A DNA stretch of 44,724 nucleotides, taken from JBBSIN01 sp038232055 (GTDB taxonomy: Bacteria; Actinomycetota; Actinomycetes; JADGOV01). A program made the position numbers and the translations under genes. The notes under the pieces were generated by a model, which saw only the letters and a list, made by a program, of their open reading frames with translations, was not told where the DNA came from and searched no databases. The first letter of the stretch is position 1; the number at the start of each line of letters is the position of its first letter. This document shows, piece after piece, positions 1 through 8,044 of this stretch. The DNA lies in the NCBI GenBank assembly GCA_038232055.1, contig JBBSIN010000014.1, forward strand, positions 1 through 44,724. Direction: 5' to 3'.

Positions 1-2
1 GG

Positions 3-218
3 CACTCGTCCATCGGGATCACCGCCGACACCTACACGAGCGTGCTGCCTGAGGTGGCCCGCGCAGCCGCCGAAGCAGTGGCTCGGCTGGTGCCGCGCGC
101 GCTGCGTCCTGACCCCGCCGGCCCCATCCCGGCCCCATCTGACCCCCGGAACAACGCTGGGCTTCCTTCCATGAGGAAGAAAGCCCAGGTCAAACCGGGT
201 GCGCCGCGAGGGACTTGA
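3..218 (+). CDS. Tyrosine (phage-type) integrase, C-terminal fragment cut by window edge
   Basis: Only the last 71 residues are in the window; the gene begins upstream. The visible start, HSSIGITADTYTSV, is the end of the catalytic domain of tyrosine recombinases: the His of the H-x-x-R box region is followed by the conserved T-x-x-x-Y segment with the nucleophilic Tyr (residue 11 of the fragment). A long Ala/Pro/Arg-rich tail follows and the stop codon TGA lies inside the tRNA-Lys gene on the opposite strand. Integrases of actinobacterial integrative elements (AICEs, prophages) usually end next to their attachment site in the 3' end of a tRNA, which is the arrangement here. The element body would lie to the left of the window. 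The family call is firm; the type of element is inferred. Confidence 0.85.
   Translation, partial: HSSIGITADTYTSVLPEVARAAAEAVARLVPRALRPDPAGPIPAPSDPRNNAGLPSMRKKAQVKPGAPRGT
157..188 (-). terminator. Hairpin downstream of tRNA-Lys
   Basis: Read on the minus strand, two 14-base arms (157-170 and 175-188) surround a 4-base loop. All pairs are Watson-Crick except one U-G, which is a mismatch when read on the plus strand, so the structure is best in the direction of tRNA-Lys transcription. It begins 11 bases after the tRNA discriminator base and lies within the integrase coding tail. There is no U-tract, as is usual for actinobacterial terminators. Confidence 0.6.
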
Positions 219-272
219 ACCCCCAACCCGCGGATTAAGAGTCCGCTGCTCTGCCAGTTGAGCTAGCGGCGC
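200..272 (-). tRNA. tRNA-Lys (anticodon CTT)
   Basis: A full cloverleaf can be read on the minus strand: a perfect 7-bp acceptor stem (GCGCCGC with GCGGCGC), D arm with AGCTCAACTGGCAGAGC, anticodon stem GCGGA/TCCGC around loop CTCTTAA giving anticodon CTT, and a T arm with GGTTCAAGTCC. The discriminator is A at position 200 and CCA is not encoded. The 3' half overlaps the end of the integrase gene, so this tRNA is the likely attachment site of the element to the left. The tRNA is complete, so integration did not destroy it. Confidence 0.95.
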
Positions 273-464
273 GTGTCGGCCACATTACCAAAGAGCCAAT
301 TGCCCGCGATCCTGCGCTGCAGCCGCCCTACGGAGGCTCGGGGGAGCGATCAGCTCCATGTGCAGCTCGCGACTCCGGTCAGGAGCGGTGCCTCTTAGGG
401 TGAGCATCAGCCGTCACCCGGGAAGCGCGGCGTCGAGAACCGGCGAAGGCAACCCGGGTCACGC

Positions 465-752
465 TCAGCCGACGGCCTCGTCGACGTAGCACCACCGCCA
501 CTTCTCGCCGGGCTGGAACGAGCGGATGACCGGGTGCGAGGAGGTGTCGTAGTGGGCGGTCGCGTGACGCCGCGGCGAGGAGTCACAGCAGCCGACGTGC
601 CCGCAGGCCACGCAGAGCCGAAGGTGCACCCACGTGCTGCCCTCACGAAGACAGTCCTCACACCCGTCCGGCACGCTCGGGGTCGCGTCGACCGGCGCCG
701 TCGCCAGGTGCTCGCAGGTCGCCATCGTGCTGTTCACCTTCTGCCTCGTCAC
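465..752 (-). CDS. UBP-type zinc finger domain protein
   Basis: A 95-residue protein that is essentially a single ubiquitin-hydrolase-type (ZnF-UBP) zinc finger. The ligand pattern is visible: Cys13/His15, Cys31-x2-Cys34, Cys47-x2-Cys50, Cys55/Cys56, a His-rich stretch (His63, His67, His73) and a final W-x-W-C around residue 88. In eukaryotes the fold binds the free C-terminus of ubiquitin; in actinobacteria the role is unknown, and similar small proteins often accompany Na+/H+ antiporters. The GTG start at 752 overlaps the antiporter stop (GTGA), suggesting translational coupling; a second possible start is the ATG at 725, which retains every putative ligand listed here. It is the last gene of the lon operon. 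Confidence 0.85.
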   Translation of the reverse strand: MTRQKVNSTMATCEHLATAPVDATPSVPDGCEDCLREGSTWVHLRLCVACGHVGCCDSSPRRHATAHYDTSSHPVIRSFQPGEKWRWCYVDEAVG

Positions 753-2356
753 TCCCGACGCAGCATGGTCTCTTCGAGGTCGAGATCCCGTTGCACGCGG
801 CGCAGCACGGACTCGTCGATCGTGCCATCGTCACGCGCCTGCACGAAGATACGACGCTCGGCGTTGAGCATCTCCTGACGGAGCCGTCGGTACGCCGCAG
901 AGGGAGTTTCGCGACGGTCTCTACTGCTGCCGTCGCTGCCGACCCCCGGATCCCCGCCCAGCTGCTCCCAGGCGAACAGGCGGCGGTTCTCGGCGTGCCG
1001 GCGTAGCTCGTCTGCGACCCCGTCGGGAGGAGGGTCCTCGCGCACCAGCTCGTCGAGACGCGCCAGCGCAGCCTGCACCGCCCGGTGCTGGGTGGCCGCC
1101 TCCTGCAGCGTGTCCTCCTGCGGGTCGGGCGGCCGGAGACCGAGCCGGCGGATGACGGTGGGCAGCGTCAGGCCCTGGCCGATCAGCGTCACGGCGATGA
1201 CCACGAACGTGAGAAAGACCAGCAGGTCACGCTGCGGAAAGGGTGCGCCGCTGTCGACGGTCCTCGGCAGGGACAGCACGGCCGCCAGCGACACCACACC
1301 GCGCATGCCGCACCACGAGAGGGCCGCCGGATACTGCCAGGGCGGCATCGGGTCGCGCTCCCGAACGCGAGGAACCAGCCTGGTGAGATACGTCACCGGG
1401 AAGACCCAGACCGGCCGGGCAACTAACGCCGCGACGACGACTGCGACCGACGCCGCGGCGACCGTACCCGCCGGCTGGGAGAGGCGGTCGACGATGTGTC
1501 GCAGCTGCAGGCCGATCAGCAAAAAGACGGTGCCCTGTAGCAGGAACTCGATGGTGCGCCAGAGCACCTGCTGCTGCAGCCGGGAGCCGGCGGACTGCGC
1601 GATCGGTGCCCGGTGACCGAGGTAGATCCCCGCGACGACCACCGCGATGATGCCGGAGACGTGCAGTTGTTCGGCCGGCAGATAGGCGAGGAACGGCGTG
1701 AGCAGCGAGCGGGTGTTGTCGAGCGTCACGTCCTCGGTGTGCCTTCGCAGCATCGACACGGCGACGGCGACCAGCGCGCCGACGGCCACACCCCCGACGA
1801 CGGCCAGAACGAACTGCCCGCCGGCCTGAACCCAGCTGAACCCGCCCGATACGGCCGCCGCGACCGTGACCCGCAGGGCGACCAGCGCGGTCGCGTCGTT
1901 GACCAGCCCCTCGCCCTCGATGACGGCGACGAGGCGCCGCGGCATCCCCACCCGGCGCGCGATGCTTGTCGCGGCCACCGCGTCGGGTGGTGCGACGACC
2001 GCTCCGAGGGCGAAGGCAGCAGCCAGTGGCAGTCCGGGCACGACCGCGTGCGCGACGAGACCGACCACGACCGTGCTGAAGAGCACGAGCCCGACGGCGA
2101 GCAGCCCGATGGGGCGCAGGTTCTGTTTGAACGTCGGTAGTGACGTGCCGATGGCGGCGGCGTACACCAGCGGTGGGAGGAAGAAGACCAGCACGATTTC
2201 TGGGTCCAGGTCGTACGCCGGCACGCCCGGCACGTAGGACAGGGCGACCCCGGCGACGACGAGCAGGATGGGTGGCAGTACCCGAAGCCGGTCGGCTACG
2301 GCGGAAAGCACCGCGACACCGACGATGAGCGCGACCGTCTCGAGGAGTTGGTCCAT
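749..2356 (-). CDS. CPA1-family Na+/H+ antiporter
   Basis: A 535-residue monovalent cation:proton antiporter of the NhaP/NHE type in the cytoplasmic membrane. The first ~400 residues are about a dozen hydrophobic segments; APPDAVA (Asp125) and EGEGLVND (Asn153-Asp154) match the ion-binding motifs of CPA1 transporters. The last ~130 residues form a charged cytoplasmic tail rich in Glu and Arg with likely helical content, which in this family is regulatory. It starts 2 bases after the upstream gamma-glutamyltransferase gene stops and its own stop overlaps the zinc-finger gene start, so all are co-transcribed. The exact ion (Na+ or K+) cannot be read from sequence. Confidence 0.92.
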   Translation of the reverse strand: MDQLLETVALIVGVAVLSAVADRLRVLPPILLVVAGVALSYVPGVPAYDLDPEIVLVFFLPPLVYAAAIGTSLPTFKQNLRPIGLLAVGLVLFSTVVVGLVAHAVVPGLPLAAAFALGAVVAPPDAVAATSIARRVGMPRRLVAVIEGEGLVNDATALVALRVTVAAAVSGGFSWVQAGGQFVLAVVGGVAVGALVAVAVSMLRRHTEDVTLDNTRSLLTPFLAYLPAEQLHVSGIIAVVVAGIYLGHRAPIAQSAGSRLQQQVLWRTIEFLLQGTVFLLIGLQLRHIVDRLSQPAGTVAAASVAVVVAALVARPVWVFPVTYLTRLVPRVRERDPMPPWQYPAALSWCGMRGVVSLAAVLSLPRTVDSGAPFPQRDLLVFLTFVVIAVTLIGQGLTLPTVIRRLGLRPPDPQEDTLQEAATQHRAVQAALARLDELVREDPPPDGVADELRRHAENRRLFAWEQLGGDPGVGSDGSSRDRRETPSAAYRRLRQEMLNAERRIFVQARDDGTIDESVLRRVQRDLDLEETMLRRE

Positions 2357-2358
2357 GC

Positions 2359-3894
2359 TTAGTCGGGTCCGACGGCGACCGCCGCGGCGCGGCGCGGGTC
2401 GCCGGCGGCGAGAAGCGTGCCGTCCGGACGGAGCAGTGCCGCGCCGACCCCGCCGAAATACATCGAGCGGGCCGGATGGACTCGGGTCGGCAAGGCCAGC
2501 GGCGCCGGCTCGAGGTCGGCCTCATGCTCGACGACCGATCCGTCGGCGAGGTGCCGCACGTGCAGCCGGGGCCGGGCGATCGCATCCTCCAGGGATGCAC
2601 CGCCGTTGGCGAAGCTCGCCAGCACCTGCAGGAGCGCCGTACTGATCCGGTCGGCACCCGGCGAGCCGATCGCGAGTACGGCGCCGTCGGAGCGACGGCC
2701 CACGGTGGGCGCCATGTTGGACGGGAGGCGGTCTCCCGGCGGGAGGGCGTGCATGCCGCGGCGGTTGAGCTCGGGCTCGCCCAAGCAGTTGTTGAGCCAG
2801 ATCCCGGTGCCGGGGGTCATGACGCCCGAGCCGTAGCCGGCCGAGGCCGTCACGGCACAGGCCACCCCGGCGGAGTCCACCGCGGAGACGTGGATCGTCG
2901 ATGACGAGCCCGCCAACGCACGGATGCCGTCGGTGGCGATTCGGTCCAGCAGCTGCTGCCCGGTGGCGACGCGATCCGCCGCGACGTCGAGGTGGTCCAG
3001 CCGGTAGCGGAGGACCGCATCCTGTACGGCGACGAGGTGCGCCGTGTCCTGCGCCGTCCAGGGCCCGCGCGGAAGGCCTTCGAGCAGCGTCAGCATGGCG
3101 GCCAGCGTCGTACCGCCGATCGCCGGCGGCGGGTTGGTGGCGAGCCGCCAGTCGCCGACCTCGACAGCGAGCGAGGGCCGGACGGTCGGCTGGTACGCCG
3201 CCAGGTCCGCCGCGGTGACCAGCCCGTAGTACGCGGCCATGTCGGCGGCGATCTGGCTGGCGAGCCGGCCGGTGTAGAACGCGCCGGCGCCCTCGTCGGC
3301 GATGAGGTCGAGCGACTCGGCGAGGTGCGCGACGTGCACGGTCTCTCCGGGCGCGAGCAGGCGACCGTCGGCGTCGTGCAGCGCCGCGTAGCTGTCAGGG
3401 TGCCAGCCGAAGACGTGCTCGTGCACGAACTCGAGGTAGTACGCCGATGCGGTGCCCAGCGGGAACCCGTTTCGGGCCGCCCCGATCGCCGGGCCGACGA
3501 CGTCGGGCCACGGCGCGCGCCCGTACCGGCTGTGCGCGAGGTCGAGGGCGGCGAGCGCCCCGGGGGTCGCGACCGATCCGTGGCCAACCGTCATGGTGAG
3601 ACCGCCGCCGTACTCGGTGCTGACCTCGAGGAGGCCTCGACCGAAGCGCTCGGGCGGCAGCCCACGGCCGGGCATCTCCACGTTGCCGTCGACGGTCACC
3701 GGCGCCGAGCCGTCGTCGGGTGCCACCGTGACGAACGCGCCGCCGGCCAGCGAGCACACGCCGGGCTCGCAGACCATCGACACGAGGGCACCGGCGATCG
3801 CGGCGTCCACCCCGTTGCCGCCGAGCGCGGCCAGCCGTACGCCGGCTGCGGCGGCGAGGGTGTTGCTCGCGGCCACCGCGACCCGAACCGTCAC
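2359..3894 (-). CDS. Gamma-glutamyltransferase family protein (Ntn hydrolase)
   Basis: A 511-residue member of the gamma-glutamyltranspeptidase family, which cleaves gamma-glutamyl amides and matures by self-cleavage before a Thr. Seen here: N-terminal GGNGVDAAIA, the processing site SSTIHVSAVD with candidate nucleophile Thr333 (the usual TTH reads TIH), GTGIWLNN, LPSNMAPT and GSPGADRI, all in the canonical order. There is no signal peptide, so unlike the secreted enzymes of many bacteria it appears cytoplasmic. The start overlaps the lon stop by 4 bases. Substrate is unknown; other family members act on acyl-lactams and gamma-Glu-amines, so glutathione-type activity should not be assumed in a mycothiol organism. 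Confidence 0.9.
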   Translation of the reverse strand: MTVRVAVAASNTLAAAAGVRLAALGGNGVDAAIAGALVSMVCEPGVCSLAGGAFVTVAPDDGSAPVTVDGNVEMPGRGLPPERFGRGLLEVSTEYGGGLTMTVGHGSVATPGALAALDLAHSRYGRAPWPDVVGPAIGAARNGFPLGTASAYYLEFVHEHVFGWHPDSYAALHDADGRLLAPGETVHVAHLAESLDLIADEGAGAFYTGRLASQIAADMAAYYGLVTAADLAAYQPTVRPSLAVEVGDWRLATNPPPAIGGTTLAAMLTLLEGLPRGPWTAQDTAHLVAVQDAVLRYRLDHLDVAADRVATGQQLLDRIATDGIRALAGSSSTIHVSAVDSAGVACAVTASAGYGSGVMTPGTGIWLNNCLGEPELNRRGMHALPPGDRLPSNMAPTVGRRSDGAVLAIGSPGADRISTALLQVLASFANGGASLEDAIARPRLHVRHLADGSVVEHEADLEPAPLALPTRVHPARSMYFGGVGAALLRPDGTLLAAGDPRRAAAVAVGPD

Positions 3895-6335
3895 GCCGCA
3901 ACCTCGTCAGGCACGCGCTTCGCCGCCTCCGCTACCGCCGGCTCCAGCGCGATCTGCAGCGCGTCTCGCACGTCGCTCACCAGATGGACCGTGAGCGCGT
4001 CGCGCACCGCGGCCGGCACGTCGTCGAGGTCGGGCTCGTTGCGGGCCGGGAGCAGCACGTCGCTGATGCCGGCCCGGTGCGCCGCCAGCAGCTTCTGCTT
4101 CACGCCGCCGATCGGCAGGACCCGCCCGGTCAGTGACACCTCGCCGGTCATCGCGACGTCGGCACGAACCGGGCGACCGGACAGCAGGGACGCCAGAGCC
4201 GTCGTCATGGTCACGCCCGCGCTCGGGCCGTCCTTTGGTACGGCGCCGGCCGGCACGTGGACGTGCACTCCGCGCTCGCGGAGCTCGCGGACCGGCAGGC
4301 CCAGCTCGGTCCCGTGCGAGCGGAGGTAGGACAGCGCGATCAGCGCGGACTCCTTCATGACCTCGCCCAGCTGCCCGGTCAGCTCGAGCCCGCTCTCCCC
4401 GGTCTCGACGTCGGCCAGCGACGCCTCGACGAAGAGCACGTCGCCACCGGCCCCGGTCACGGCGAGCCCGGTCGCGACCCCGGGTACGGCGGTGCGCTCC
4501 GCCGACTCCGGCGTGAAGCGCGGGCGACCGATGAAGTCCTGCAGGTTCGCCGTACCGACCTGCACCGGGAGCGCCAGCTGCGGGTCGGCGGCCAGCCGGG
4601 CGGTCACCTTGCGCAGCACCCTGGCCATCAGCCGCTCCAGGTCTCGTACGCCGGCCTCGCGGCTGTAGTCCCCGGCTAGCAGCCGCAGGGCGTCGTCGTC
4701 GACGGCGACGTCGTCGGGCGTGAGGCCGGCGCGCTCCAGCTGTCGTGGCAGCAGGTGGTCGTGGGCGATGAGAACCTTCTCGTCCTCCGTGTAGCCGTCG
4801 AGCCGGACCAGCTCCATCCGGTCGAGCAGCGGCGCCGGAATCGACTCCAGCACGTTGGCGGTGGCGAGGAACAGTACGTCGGAGAGGTCGAGCTCGACCT
4901 CCAGATAATGGTCGCGGAACGTGTGGTTCTGCGCGGGGTCGAGCACCTCCAGCAGCGCGGCGGTCGGATCGCCCCGGTAGTCGGCGCCCACCTTGTCGAC
5001 TTCGTCGAGCAGCACGACGGGGTTCATCGAGCCGGCCTCGCGGATCGCCCGGACGATCCGGCCGGGCAGGGCGCCGACGTACGTGCGCCGATGCCCGCGG
5101 ATCTCCGCCTCGTCGCGGACGCCGCCGAGCGCCACCCGTACGAACTTGCGCCCCATGGCGCGGGCGACCGACTCTCCGAGCGAGGTCTTGCCGACGCCGG
5201 GCGGTCCGACGAGGGCCAGGACCGCGCCGCTGCGTCGGCCGCCGACGACACCGAGCCCGCGCTCCTCGCGCCGCTTGCGAACGGCCAGGTACTCGGTGAT
5301 GCGCTCCTTGACGTCGTCGAGCCCGGCGTGGTCGGCGTCGAGCACGGCCCGCGCACCGGTGACGTCGTACGCGTCGCTGGTCCGCTCGTTCCACGGCAGC
5401 TCCAGGACGGTGTCGAGCCAGGTGCGGATCCAGCCGAGCTCCGGCGACTGCTCGCTGGTCCGCTCTAGCTTGTCCACCTCGCGCACCGCGGCGTCGCGGA
5501 TCTTCTCCGGCAGGTTCGCCGCCTCGACCCTGGCCCGGTAGTCCTGCTCCTCGGTCTCCGGCTTGCCGCCGAGGTCGGCGAGCTCCTTGCGGATGGCCGC
5601 GAGCTGCTGGCGGAGGAGGAACTCCCGCTGCTGCTTGTCGATGCCGTCCTGCACGTCCTTGCGGATCGTGTCGGCGACGTCCATCTCGGCGAGGTGCGCT
5701 CGCGCCCAACCCAGCGCAAGCTCCAGACGGGCCGCGACGTCAGCGGTCTCCAGGAGCTCGAGCTTCTGCTCGTTGGTGAGGTACGGCGCCCAGCCGGCGG
5801 TGTCGGCGAGCACGCTCGGTTCGCCGATCTGCTGCACGGTGTCGACCACCTGCCACGCCCCGCGCTGCTGGAGGATGGTCGTGACCAGGCCCTTGTACTC
5901 GCGGGCCAGCTCGCGCGCCCGGTCGTCCGCAACCGGCTCCGGTTGCACGGTCGCCTCGACCCACAGCGCGGCGCCCTGCCCGCTCCGGCCGCTGCCGATC
6001 CGCGCCCGCGCCGTCGCCCGCACCACAGCGACCGGCTCACCGCCGGCCAACCGGCCGACCTGCTCGATCAGCGCCACGGTGCCGACCGCGGCGTACCGGC
6101 CGCCCAGCCGGGGCACGAGCAGCACCTCCGGCCGGACGTCGGGGCCGTCCTTGGCGGCGGCACCGTCGTTGCGGGCCGCATCGTCGTTGTTGTCGATCCC
6201 GTCGTCCGGCCGCCCGGCGCGGGCGGCGTCGACGGCGGCCCGGATCTCCGGGTCGTCGAGCGGAACGGGCACCACCATTCCGGGCAGCACCACGTTGTCG
6301 GCAAGCGGCAGGACGGGAAGAGTGCGTGTGGTCAC
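3891..6335 (-). CDS. lon: ATP-dependent protease Lon (LonA type)
   Basis: An 814-residue soluble AAA+ serine protease that degrades misfolded and regulatory proteins. Domains in order: N-terminal LAN substrate domain (1-210), coiled linker, AAA+ module with Walker A GPPGVGKT (377-384) and Walker B VVLLDEVD (Asp444-Glu445), then the protease domain with the Ser-Lys dyad Ser705 (KDGPSAG) and Lys746 (GGVKQK). The LAN domain carries an unusual Asp/Asn/Ala-rich insertion around residues 42-66. The GTG start at 6335 has a GGGAG ribosome site 7 bases upstream. It is the first gene of a four-gene overlapping operon and is preceded by a HAIR-like box, so heat-shock control by HspR is likely. Confidence 0.97.
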   Translation of the reverse strand: MTTRTLPVLPLADNVVLPGMVVPVPLDDPEIRAAVDAARAGRPDDGIDNNDDAARNDGAAAKDGPDVRPEVLLVPRLGGRYAAVGTVALIEQVGRLAGGEPVAVVRATARARIGSGRSGQGAALWVEATVQPEPVADDRARELAREYKGLVTTILQQRGAWQVVDTVQQIGEPSVLADTAGWAPYLTNEQKLELLETADVAARLELALGWARAHLAEMDVADTIRKDVQDGIDKQQREFLLRQQLAAIRKELADLGGKPETEEQDYRARVEAANLPEKIRDAAVREVDKLERTSEQSPELGWIRTWLDTVLELPWNERTSDAYDVTGARAVLDADHAGLDDVKERITEYLAVRKRREERGLGVVGGRRSGAVLALVGPPGVGKTSLGESVARAMGRKFVRVALGGVRDEAEIRGHRRTYVGALPGRIVRAIREAGSMNPVVLLDEVDKVGADYRGDPTAALLEVLDPAQNHTFRDHYLEVELDLSDVLFLATANVLESIPAPLLDRMELVRLDGYTEDEKVLIAHDHLLPRQLERAGLTPDDVAVDDDALRLLAGDYSREAGVRDLERLMARVLRKVTARLAADPQLALPVQVGTANLQDFIGRPRFTPESAERTAVPGVATGLAVTGAGGDVLFVEASLADVETGESGLELTGQLGEVMKESALIALSYLRSHGTELGLPVRELRERGVHVHVPAGAVPKDGPSAGVTMTTALASLLSGRPVRADVAMTGEVSLTGRVLPIGGVKQKLLAAHRAGISDVLLPARNEPDLDDVPAAVRDALTVHLVSDVRDALQIALEPAVAEAAKRVPDEVAA

Positions 6336-6353
6336 GGAAAGCTCCCAGCGTCA

Positions 6354-6374
6354 GTTGAGTCCGTTGCGCTCAAC
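6354..6374. promoter_or_regulatory. HAIR-like operator (HspR site) upstream of lon
   Basis: GTTGAGT-N7-GCTCAAC, an inverted repeat 19 bases upstream of the lon start. It matches the published HAIR consensus CTTGAGT-N7-ACTCAAG in spacing and in most positions of both arms. HspR represses lon, dnaK and clpB in streptomycetes, so this site predicts heat-shock regulation of the whole lon operon. hspR itself is not in the window. Confidence 0.6.
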
Positions 6375-6426
6375 AGCGAATCGCGTCGGGGATTCCGGAT
6401 GTTCGCTGGCAGCGCACCGCTCGGGC

Positions 6427-6717
6427 TTACCCGTCCGTCGACTCAACGAGGTCGGCGTACTCCTGGTGCCGTCGGACATAGGCGGCGATGAACGGGCACC
6501 GCGGCACGACGGAGCGGCCTTGGCGTCGCGCGTCGTCCAACGCACCCCGCGCGAGCTCGCTGCCCACGCCTTGGCCCTCCAGCGCCGGCTCGACCTCGGC
6601 GTGGGTGAAGATCAGCGTGTCGGCGCTGACGTCGTACGCGGCGAAACCGCCGAGCCGGCCGTCCACCCGGATCTCGTAGCGGCCGGCTGCTGGGTTGTTC
6701 GAGACGTCTGTCGACAT
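6427..6717 (-). CDS. Small GNAT-fold N-acetyltransferase (YjdJ type)
   Basis: A 96-residue protein of the short GCN5-related acetyltransferase family (COG2388 type). It has YEIRVDGRLGGFAAY, then THAEVEPALEGQGVGSELARGAL, where the QGVGS element is the acetyl-CoA pyrophosphate loop, and the typical end VVPRCPFIAAYVRRHQEY. The start at 6717 is chosen because GGGAGGAACC lies directly upstream, so the longer frame to 6771 is not used. Substrate unknown. It is monocistronic, between the lon promoter region and tRNA-His. Confidence 0.88.
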   Translation of the reverse strand: MSTDVSNNPAAGRYEIRVDGRLGGFAAYDVSADTLIFTHAEVEPALEGQGVGSELARGALDDARRQGRSVVPRCPFIAAYVRRHQEYADLVESTDG

Positions 6718-6772
6718 GGTTCCTCCCGATGGCAGTGCCCGCGATCGCGTGGCCGGCAGCATCGGCGGCACA

Positions 6773-6849
6773 TGGGGTGAGCGATGGGACTCGAACCCAC
6801 GACCCTCGGGACCACAACCCGATGCTCTACCAGCTGAGCTACGCCCACC
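6773..6849 (-). tRNA. tRNA-His (anticodon GTG)
   Basis: Minus-strand cloverleaf with acceptor GTGGGCG/CGCTCAC, anticodon loop TTGTGGT giving GTG, and T arm GGGTTCGAGTCCC. The extra 5' G(-1) typical of tRNA-His is at 6849, opposite discriminator C at 6776, and CCA is encoded (6773-6775). It follows orn on the same strand, a neighbourhood also known from mycobacteria. Confidence 0.96.
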
Positions 6850-6897
6850 ACGACCCGGCGCTGCGGGTCAAGGGGTCAGTGTATCGGCAGCGGGCGG

Positions 6898-7521
6898 TCA
6901 GTCCGGTACGACGGAGGAGGGCAGTGGCTCGGGCGCCGTACCGGCTGCTGCTCGGGCAGTGGCGGTGTCCGGGCCGGGCTGCGGGACGAAGATCGTGGAG
7001 CGGTAGTAACGCAGCTCCTCGACGCTTTCGAGGATGTCCGCGAGCGCGCGATGACCGCCGCTCTTCTCCGGCGCCGCGTAGTACACCTTCGGATACCAAC
7101 GCCGGCACAGCTCCTTGATGCTCGACACGTCGACCATGCGGTAGTGCAGCCAGTCGTCGAGCGCCGGCATGTCCCGCGCCAGGAAACCCCGGTCGGTCGC
7201 GATGGAGTTTCCGCAGAGCGGCGCCTTGCGTCGTTCGGGCACATGCTGGCGGAGGTAGTCGAGCACCTGCTCCTCCGCCTGGGCAACCGTCGTCGTCGCG
7301 GAGCCGAGCGCCGTGAGCAGCCCCGAGGCGATGTGCATGTCGCGTACGACGGGAAGCATGGTGGCGAGGACGTCGGGCGGCGGCGCGATGACGACCGTGA
7401 ACCCGTCGTCGAGCACCGTCAGCTCGGAGTCCGTGACGAGGACGGCCACCTCGACGATGGCGTCGCGAGCGAGGTCGAGACCCGTCATCTCGCAGTCGAT
7501 CCAGACCAGGCGGTCGCTCAC
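6898..7521 (-). CDS. orn: Oligoribonuclease
   Basis: A 207-residue DEDDh 3'-5' exoribonuclease that degrades 2-5 nt RNAs and pGpG from c-di-GMP breakdown. Catalytic residues are visible: Asp9 and Glu11 (WIDCEMTGLD), Asp110 (ATDRGF), His157 and Asp162 (SGGHRALADI). The C-terminus is ~25 residues longer than in E. coli, an Ala/Pro-rich tail common in actinobacteria. Because the window also encodes an EAL phosphodiesterase, Orn would clear the pGpG it makes. Confidence 0.96.
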   Translation of the reverse strand: MSDRLVWIDCEMTGLDLARDAIVEVAVLVTDSELTVLDDGFTVVIAPPPDVLATMLPVVRDMHIASGLLTALGSATTTVAQAEEQVLDYLRQHVPERRKAPLCGNSIATDRGFLARDMPALDDWLHYRMVDVSSIKELCRRWYPKVYYAAPEKSGGHRALADILESVEELRYYRSTIFVPQPGPDTATARAAAGTAPEPLPSSVVPD

Positions 7522-7564
7522 GCCGCCACCCTACGGTGGAGCGAGCGGCTACCGTCGGAGGCGA

Positions 7565-7637
7565 GCGCCCGTAGCTCAGTGGATAGAGCGGCCGCCTTCT
7601 AAGCGGCGGGTCGCAGGTTCGAGTCCTGCCGGGCGCG
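7565..7637 (+). tRNA. tRNA-Arg (anticodon TCT)
   Basis: Acceptor GCGCCCG/CGGGCGC (7 bp), D arm GCTCAGTGGATAGAGC, anticodon stem GCCGC/GCGGC with loop CTTCTAA giving TCT (reads AGA), T arm GCAGGTTCGAGTCCTGC, discriminator G, CCA not encoded. AGA is rare in such GC-rich genomes, so this is a low-demand tRNA. Confidence 0.95.
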
Positions 7638-8044
7638 CTTCCCGACGACCTGGTCGTTGTTCCTTCGAATCCCGTGTGCTGGCTCCTGGCACTTGAGGTG
7701 CACCAACGCAGGGCCGATCACCACGGGTATGACCGACGATGTCATTCGCGTAGTCCATGCCTGCTCGAGAGCCTGGAGCAGGCCGCGACCGGAGCGCGAA
7801 GTCCGAGGCGGCGGCACCGGCAGGTCTGAGGAAACCCGCATGGGCGTCCGGGTGGACCATCGTTGCTCATCGGCATAGCAGGCGGCGGACGATTCTGATA
7901 TTCGCGTGCGGGCCCGTCGAGGGCGGTCCTACGCTCGAGTCCTGGTGTCCGCCGCCCGGCGCCGTACCGCCGGCATGACGTGGAGGACCACGACATGGAC
8001 TGAGATCCTGCTTCCGCACCCACGACGACCGGAAGAGGAGCGCC
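7638..8044. other. 407-bp intergenic region, no gene recognised
   Basis: No reading frame here shows protein-family features and no tRNA or riboswitch core is recognisable. The last ~15 bases carry a GAAGAGGAG ribosome binding site for the 39-codon gene that follows. The 3' end of the tRNA-Arg borders it on the left, a position where integrative elements often insert, but no integrase or repeat of the tRNA end is visible. Confidence 0.5.
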
